This document shows positions 58,126 through 64,000 of a stretch of 64,000 nucleotides of DNA, one piece after another. Numbering within the stretch: position 1 is the first letter of the stretch; each line of letters opens with the position of its first letter. The notes under the pieces were generated by a model, which was given only the letters and a program-made list of their open reading frames with translations, did not search any database and had not been told where the DNA came from. The stretch comes from Xiphias gladius (Eukaryota; Chordata; Actinopteri; Istiophoriformes; Xiphiidae), in the NCBI RefSeq assembly GCF_016859285.1, contig NC_053411.1:19102222-19166221 (forward strand), in the 5' to 3' direction. The translations under genes and the position numbers were made by a program.

Positions 58126-58332
58126 TATTTTTTATTTTTTTTGACTATGATGGAACTACATTTAAAAAAGCACCAGCTACAAACTTGACCTTTCAAAACC
58201 CTTTGATTCGTAGCTGTTTGCTGGATTTTTGCCAGACGTCAGTGGGATGCTGGGATTTGTGTTTTGAGTAAAACTTTTGATTACAACCCCTCAAATGACA
58301 GAACAGTTATTTACTATTTATTACTTCACATA
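58126..58332. repeat. Second copy of the segment inserted at 56,663-56,866
   Basis: From GACTATGATGGAACTAC to TTACTTCACATAT the two stretches differ by only about one base in roughly 193. This copy lacks the flanking 23-bp duplication and continues into different sequence on both sides, so it is either the source or another family member. Confidence 0.85.
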
Positions 58333-58852
58333 TGTAGTGTATAGGTGGTGTCAGTAAAATACTAATAGCGGGACGATTATGTAAGCACCACTGAAGAAGA
58401 GAAGGTGTAAGGGAAGAAGACAAGAAGGGTAACTGTTGTGTTTATGGGGAAACTTATTAATAATTAACACTCGGTATTTTTAGTACCTATTTAACAAATC
58501 CAGGGAACAGAATAATTGTTACTGTTGCTGTAGTGTCAGCAACAAAGCAGGAAAATGGGTGAAACAGTGACGCTAAGTCTTGATACTGAATGAAAAACTG
58601 ATGTTAGAAAAGCTTTTGTGTCTTTTATATCAAATCATAAACCGTTACCGTTTGTATTTCATTAGTACATATTATATGTACACTGTCATTAGTTGGCTGT
58701 AATATAGAGCGTTACCATTTGTAAGACTTCCTGATGCGGAGGTGAATATATTTTAAATGAGTTTCTACTGTTTCTTCTAAAATGATAAACAGCTGAATTT
58801 TAGACCAGTTGTGATACAACATTTATTATTTTTTTTACATGCATAGATGCAG

Positions 58853-59026
58853 GTCACATCTCTGTGCTTCTCCGCGCCAACGCTGCCCGTCAACATTGCT
58901 TCTTATGCTGTGATGTTCGAAAGATTCGCTGCCATGGAGGAGGTCGTGTCGGAGGTGTTTTTTGCCGGGGAGTTTGGAGAGTTTGGGAGTTTTAGCAACC
59001 TGGTGGATTTTACACTCTCACACTGA
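58853..59026 (+). other. Unassigned exon-like open frame with acceptor and nearby poly(A) signal
   Basis: A pyrimidine-rich acceptor (TTATTATTTTTTTTACATG...GATGCAG) opens a 57-codon frame, in the frame chosen, that begins VTSLCFSAPTLPVNIASYAV. It includes MFERFAAMEEVVSEVFFAGE and ends NLVDFTLSH before a TGA. An AATAAA follows at 59060. The stretch is richer in G+C than its flanks. It could be an alternative last exon of RADX or of an unknown transcript. I recognise no domain. Confidence 0.3.
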
Positions 59027-60570
59027 CTCCTGACTGCTCAGATTATTTTTAGGCCAAAAAATAAAGTAATGAAATGAAGGATTTAGTATTGGTTCGCCTG
59101 AGTTTTACTCCTGGTAGTGAAAAGAAAGCTTTGAAACTGAACTAAAGTATTGACATTTACAGAAAATATGATTAAACAGAGAAGTGAGTAACTAAAAAAA
59201 CATTTCCAGACTTTGATTTTGGTCGGGGGACCTCAGAATTTCTAGAATACCGACCACAGCCCTGGTTTTGTGGTTGTTGGTTGTTGAGACAGTAAAGCCT
59301 CAGTTTGAAGCTTGGAGTTCCAAGACAGAAAAAAAAAGTGTCTTTAAATTATATTTTAGTGCCAAACAGTTTAGTGAATTTCAGTGTATCTTACATGTTG
59401 TATGGCTATGAAGGTTTTTGCATTTCTCTGATTCTTATGTCCGACTTGCAGCTTGTTACCGCTGCTGTTGTATTTCGAAAAGCCTCGTAGTTTCAGTTCT
59501 CAGTTGTTTTTGGTTTTGAACTGAAAGTGTCAGAGCTTGTGTTTGACCTTCTTAGTTCAGCACCTTTTGCGTTTATTTTCTTCTAAACTGTGTAAAGTTT
59601 GAGAGAGAACTTTTACAGTCTAATAAATTCTGTTGTATGGTCCCACTGCTGTTCTCAACTCAAATGTTAACTTAAATGTTTTCTTTTTGTCAAGTGTGTC
59701 ACAGTCTCTCAGTACTTTCTGACTTCCCACCTCTGCTCTCAGCTCCGAGCCCATTGGTTCTTACTGAGGACGTGAATCTTTAAAAACAGCTCACTAATAT
59801 TTAAATATTTATTTAATATTTAAAAAAGTCTCAGTAATTTTCCTCAAACAGCTGCTCACTGTAGTTTTTTGTCAAACCAACAGGATGAAGCAGTGAATGT
59901 GTGGGGGACTATTTTCAGCGGTGGATTAATCCACGTCTGGTGCCGTAGGGAGTATTTGTGTCAGCGGGACGGTGTGTGTGTGTGTGTGTGTGTGTGGGAC
60001 TGAGTCAGAATAAACCACAGTGTTTGTCTTGATGGTGATGAAGCAACATGTCACCCAGAGCAACAGTGTGACTCACTGATGCGTTTCGATAGCTTCTGGT
60101 AACAGTGGAGCTCTGAGGCTCGGAGCGTCCGGATACACCGGGCTGTAGATAAACACACTGTACGTGTTAGTGGGAGACGCTCATGTTGGTTTGAGTCTGT
60201 TCTTGAGATTTGATGACAATGAGGAAAATATAGAAAATCGCCTGTTCATCACCACAAGTCTCAAACTCAGTTGCTCCTTCACTAAGGCTGATCTGAAGCC
60301 AGAGATTACATGAAAGGGCTTTACAATCTGTACAACATAAAACACCATCTGTCCCTTGACGGCTGATTTCATGATTAACTGCACAGCATGAGTCAGCCGT
60401 CCCTGGACAGATGTCAGTGTGGGCAGCATTGACGTGGACACGACAGAAAGAGGTCAGTCTGATTGGTTGGGATCAAACTTCCTAGTGGCGTTCATGTGAC
60501 GGTCTACAGTAGAGCTGAGCACACGTGAGGTGAGCCGTGTGTGGGCGGGGCCTGGACGGAGGCGGTGGTC

Positions 60571-63513
60571 TTAGGTGTGCAGGCTGTGTCTCTGGCAGAT
60601 GTAGCGCAAACTGGTGGAGCAGTGCAGGTCGTTGAGGCGTCCGTCGGCGCGTAGGTGAGCGCAGTCTTCGTCTCCGGGGCCGAGGCCGTGATCGGTCCAG
60701 CTGTCAGGCTGACCGGGCGCCCAGCGCCTGGAGACCACACCACGGGTAAACACAGATGAAACGTAAACCCAGGGTATGTTTGTGTAACACTTTTAAACAC
60801 TGTTTTATTAGCGTTTTACTGTCTTAGAAATTCCTTGAAGAACGTTTTCGGATATTCCCAGATTTAAGTCGGGGTAACTCTTCATTCTTAGGTCATTTCC
60901 CGTAATTTGCTAATTATGAGGGTGAATATTTCCAAAATGTCCTTAAAAATGTAGGCAAACTGCTACGAGCAGTACCAGTGGCAAGAAAAGACTCAGGGGT
61001 GGTCCAGTAAAATAGTTTATCCTGGCTCAACCTTGGGCACAAAACCAGTCTAGACCAGACACAGTGGCTGTGTCCTCACTTCATCTTCCCAACGCTGGAT
61101 GGAGTAACGCACCAAACGCTGCCCCTTGCAGTGTTTTCTTACAGGGCCAATGTCAGTCTGACTGTGCCTCAAGGTTTAAAGAAAATTAAAAAAACAAATC
61201 TCGAATGTTTCTTAAACGGTCGACTGATGGAAGAAAAGAAATCTAACACAGGTAAGAGTGTAACAGCCCACCTGCGGTTCATAATGTACGGCGTCTGGTT
61301 TACCCACGTCCATGTCCCTGTTTTCTCATCTGTCAGACCAACCCAGAACATGGTGCCCTTGGCTTGATTGGTCACAGCGTCCTGGATAAGAGAGACAGAT
61401 ACACAGATAGAGAAACAGTCAGAAGTGAAGCCCTAGCTGATTTAACTCTCTCATAGAAGTCAAGGTTCCCAAAACGTTCATTAGTGCATCCCACAAGGAT
61501 CAGTACTTGGTCCTCTGCTGTTTTCTCTGTACATAAACAATGTTTCTGTCCAAACCCATCTGTTTTTATGCAGGGGACACAATTATTTATTTCAGACCAG
61601 GTCTTGTCCAGGATAGAGTCCACCTTGAATGACCTCCTTTACAAATTTAGAACTTGTCATTGTCTCCGAAAAGACAAAATGTGTGCATAAATCGCTACTC
61701 AGCTGTCAGGAAACCAGCCAGCAGTCACATCTGTTGTAATGCAGCATGAAGACAACCAGCTGAGACAGACAGACAAATGGACAAACAGTCTGTCTCACCC
61801 ATTCCTCGTCAGTGTTAAGTATGGCCAGGTGAGATTCGTGTCCGTTGCACCAGTCTCTAGCATCGTGCCAGGCCAAAGGTGTCCTGCTGAACAAATAACA
61901 GCTGCGACCTATAACATCCCAACCCAGAGGACAACAGCCAGCTGCTGCTGAACCTGAGAGACGGACAGAGAGACAGAGATAGAGAATGCGTAAGACAGTT
62001 CTACAGTCATATGAAAGAGACATCTATGTCTTCTTGCACCTCTGCCTTTGTAAAGAACAATATCACATTGAAGACAGCAGAGTAAGGACATGTTTGGACA
62101 CAAACTGAAGACACTTTGGAAACTGGGAAACTTTTTTTGAAAATTAGGGACATGTTTGAAAAGTCAAGATATTTCTGGAAAATAAGGACATTTTGGAAGG
62201 TGAGGACATTTGAATTGGAGTTATGATTGGATTGAGGTTCACAGTAAAGATAGTGGTGCGTTCAGTGTGGGTTTACTGTTGTTGATGAGGTGTTCGAGGG
62301 AACATTTGAGCGAAGCGACCGTCTTGCTGATAGAGTCCAGAGCTGAGAGCTGCTTCATTGCGTCTGATACTGAACAAACATACAGTTGGTGCACCCAATG
62401 TCAGTGTAATACAGTCATTATCATTGTTATTAAGAGCAGTAGCAGCATGTTGAGTGTCGCTGGGGGAGGAATCATTGATCTCCAGTGTGTGTCACCTACC
62501 TGAGGTCAGCTGGTCCTTGTTGTTCTCCACAGCAAACGTCAGCCGGTGGACGTCTTTAGCTGCATCTGGGAGGAACAGGAGATTATAGATAAAGAAGAAG
62601 AACCTGGCGGTCCATTGTCATCTGTCATACCACATCGGCTGACTACAAGAATAAAGACAGGTGTGTTACCTTTAGCGAGCTGCTGTGCGGCGTTCAGTGC
62701 TTCACTCAGGTTGGAAACGGTTTTCTCCACAGACCACAATCGGTTTGATGTCTTTGTGTCTGCACAGACACACGTAAACAAACATGTATGTTGAGGCAAT
62801 ATATTTACACACAGTAACTGGGTTTGTGTGTGTGTAAGGGCTGAAAGTTTTTCCCTGATTTTAAATAACAAGTTTCTGATCTTATTCTCCAGCATATGTG
62901 ATAGTAAAACAACTCCTCTAAAAGCGCTGATCTCTGGTTTGAGGATGGAGCCTCGGTCCTGCATGCTAACGAGTCTACAGCCATGCTAGCACGTCTGTGT
63001 GGCTGTTTTGTGCTAAATGCTAACATTAGCATACTAACATGCCGGTGTTTAGCAGGTATAATGTTCACCATGCACACCATCTTAGTTTAGCACGTTAGCA
63101 TGCTATCATTAGCTAATTAGCAGTAAATACAGAGTCCAGCTGAGGCTGATGGGAATGTAATTAGTTCTGCAGGTATCTGATCATAAACCAAAGTACTGGA
63201 CAAATTAAAATGTTGACCTGACGATGGCGCTAGAGGAAAAGTCAGGATCAGCAAATGTAGTCAGATTCATCGTCTGGAGAACACGGATGTCAATGACCCG
63301 TCAAGTAGTTATTGAGATATTTCAGTCTGGATCTGGACCAAGGTGGTGGACTGACCGACACTGCCTTTCCCGCCCCTGCAGCTCCTACAGCCACGCTGTT
63401 AGCATGACCAGAAATTCCCAACTTCCCAGAGGTTTTCTTTTTTCTTTTTTTTACCAGGAAACAGGACGAGAATTCCTTCGAAATACCAGGATCTCAATTC
63501 CCAGTATTTAATC

Positions 63514-63558
<45 letters not shown>

Positions 63559-63890
63559 GTGTGCGCGTGTGTGCGTGCTCACTGCTAGCTCCCAGTGCTA
63601 TGATCAGGACCAGGACCACTATAGCTGTCAGACCTGGGACCAACCAACGTCTGTACCTGGAGATACCTGAGAAGGAGACAGGTCGAGGCTCTGACGGACA
63701 GACGGGTAGAGTGAGAGAGACAGATGGACAGAGACTGACATTTTTATTTTACAGATAGCCCACAGTTAACGCACGGTTTCCTCGTACTTCAGCCATGTGT
63801 GCATACAGACAGGTGGACAGACAGACAGGTACCTTTGTTCCAGAATGAGCTGCTGTCGTCTTCAGTGTCGTCATGATATTCAGTCGTCAT
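60571..63890 (-). CDS. Asialoglycoprotein-receptor-like C-type lectin (type II membrane protein), complete
   Basis: This is a type II membrane lectin expected to bind Gal/GalNAc glycans with calcium. Exons: 63890-63833, 63666-63583, 62759-62670, 62565-62500, 62369-62277, 61953-61799, 61381-61272 and 60727-60571. All are in phase and give 270 residues. The N-terminus MTTEYHDDTEDDSSSFWNK recalls ASGR1 (MTKEYQDL). It is followed by one membrane segment (about 28-46, LTAIVVLVLIIALGA) and a stalk of heptad-like exons (about 48-130). A complete CRD begins at CCPLGWDVIGRSCYLF. FWVGLTDEKTGTWTWVN, QPD (galactose-type) and DEDCAHL are present. The usual WND triplet reads LND. The YxxPhi endocytosis signal of ASGR1 is lost (YHDD). 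CLEC10A/CD209-like is the main alternative; the start and the QPD favour the ASGR group. Confidence 0.88.
62955..63400 (+). repeat. Percomorph dispersed repeat, longest copy in the window
   Basis: Ordered blocks: CTACAGCCATGCTAGCACG, AATGCTAACATTAGCATAC, AGCAGGTATAATGTTCACCA, CTGAGGCTGATGGGAATG, GATGGCGCTAGAGGAAAAGT and TTATTGAGATATTTCAGTCT. This order is familiar from perch-like fish genomes. The copy is intronic in the lectin gene. Confidence 0.8.
63519..63570. repeat. (GT)n microsatellite next to the lectin transmembrane exon
   Basis: A GT run, on the minus strand CA, begins shortly after the donor that follows the transmembrane exon. Confidence 0.95.
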
Positions 63891-63906
63891 GGTGATGTCT
63901 CCTCAC

Positions 63907-63997
63907 CTGGTGCGTCTCCCTCCTTCTTCTTCTTCTTCTTCTTCACAATGAAGCCTGACAAACAGTCTGACTGTCCAAACACTGAGCCGAGGGTCAT
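63907..63997 (-). CDS. Alternative 5' coding exon of the lectin gene, or an upstream ORF
   Basis: Upstream of the ASGR-like ATG the minus strand has another ATG (63997). It opens MTLGSVFGQSDCLSGFIV, then seven lysines from a (CTT)n tract, then EGDAP. A good donor (CACCAG/GTGAGGAG, exon edge 63907) leaves phase 1, exactly the phase that the transmembrane exon at 63666 accepts. Splicing there would swap the cytoplasmic tail for a lysine-rich one. If not spliced, the frame reads on and stops at an ATGA overlap with the main start, as a 36-residue upstream ORF. The exon may extend past the window edge. Confidence 0.4.
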
Positions 63998-64000
63998 TGC

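Larger units (their letters stand above)
57954..60570. other. Region between RADX and the lectin gene
   Basis: It holds the RADX 3'UTR, the 58,126-58,332 repeat, an unassigned exon-like frame at 58,853, an AATAAA at 59060, a (GT)n tract near 59,972-59,997 and otherwise AT-rich sequence. No further gene is recognised. Confidence 0.5.

Overview
This window is vertebrate genomic DNA, almost certainly from a ray-finned fish and probably a percomorph. The evidence is compact multi-exon genes with GT-AG introns often under 500 bp, very many long (CA)n/(GT)n tracts inside introns, and dispersed repeats I recognise as typical of perch-like fishes (a GCTAACATTAGCATG / GATGGCGCTAGAGGAAAAGTC family and CAGTGGTGGAAG-type MITEs). 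Gene models below were built by hand from splice sites and reading phase. Ortholog names come from remembered protein families, not from a database search.

Layout, left to right. (1) About 1.2-9.4 kb, minus strand: the 5' two thirds of NFXL1, a cysteine-rich NFX1-type zinc finger protein. Its 3' end lies beyond the left edge. (2) 10.56-16.37 kb, minus: a complete cyclic-nucleotide-gated channel alpha subunit, CNGA1 type, with 14 coding exons and 651 residues. NFXL1 and CNGA1 are also neighbours in mammals, so this is old synteny. (3) 19.5-33.0 kb, minus: a complete SRRT/ARS2 gene, with 20 coding exons, 874 residues and a non-coding first exon. (4) 34.5-38.9 kb, plus: a small teleost-type C2H2 zinc-finger gene with eight fingers. 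It has a decayed tail of extra fingers split by a hAT-like element and a possible frameshift near its start. (5) 41.0-45.4 kb, plus: complete IFT46, an intraflagellar transport gene. (6) 47.4-58.0 kb, plus: RADX, a single-stranded DNA binding protein with OB folds that acts at replication forks. All exons are placed except that the first coding exon is uncertain. (7) 60.6-64.0 kb, minus: an asialoglycoprotein-receptor-like type II C-type lectin with QPD specificity, with two possible cytoplasmic N-termini.

The genes do not form one pathway. They are a eukaryotic neighbourhood of housekeeping genes (SRRT, NFXL1, RADX), a ciliary gene (IFT46), a photoreceptor-type channel and an immune or hepatic-type lectin. 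No rRNA, tRNA, CRISPR array, prokaryotic operon or viral element was recognised. The parts most worth a second look are structural: a 204-bp segment that looks freshly retroposed into a RADX intron, the alternative first exons of the lectin, the decayed zinc-finger array, dinucleotide repeats set against splice sites throughout, and an unassigned exon-like ORF downstream of RADX.
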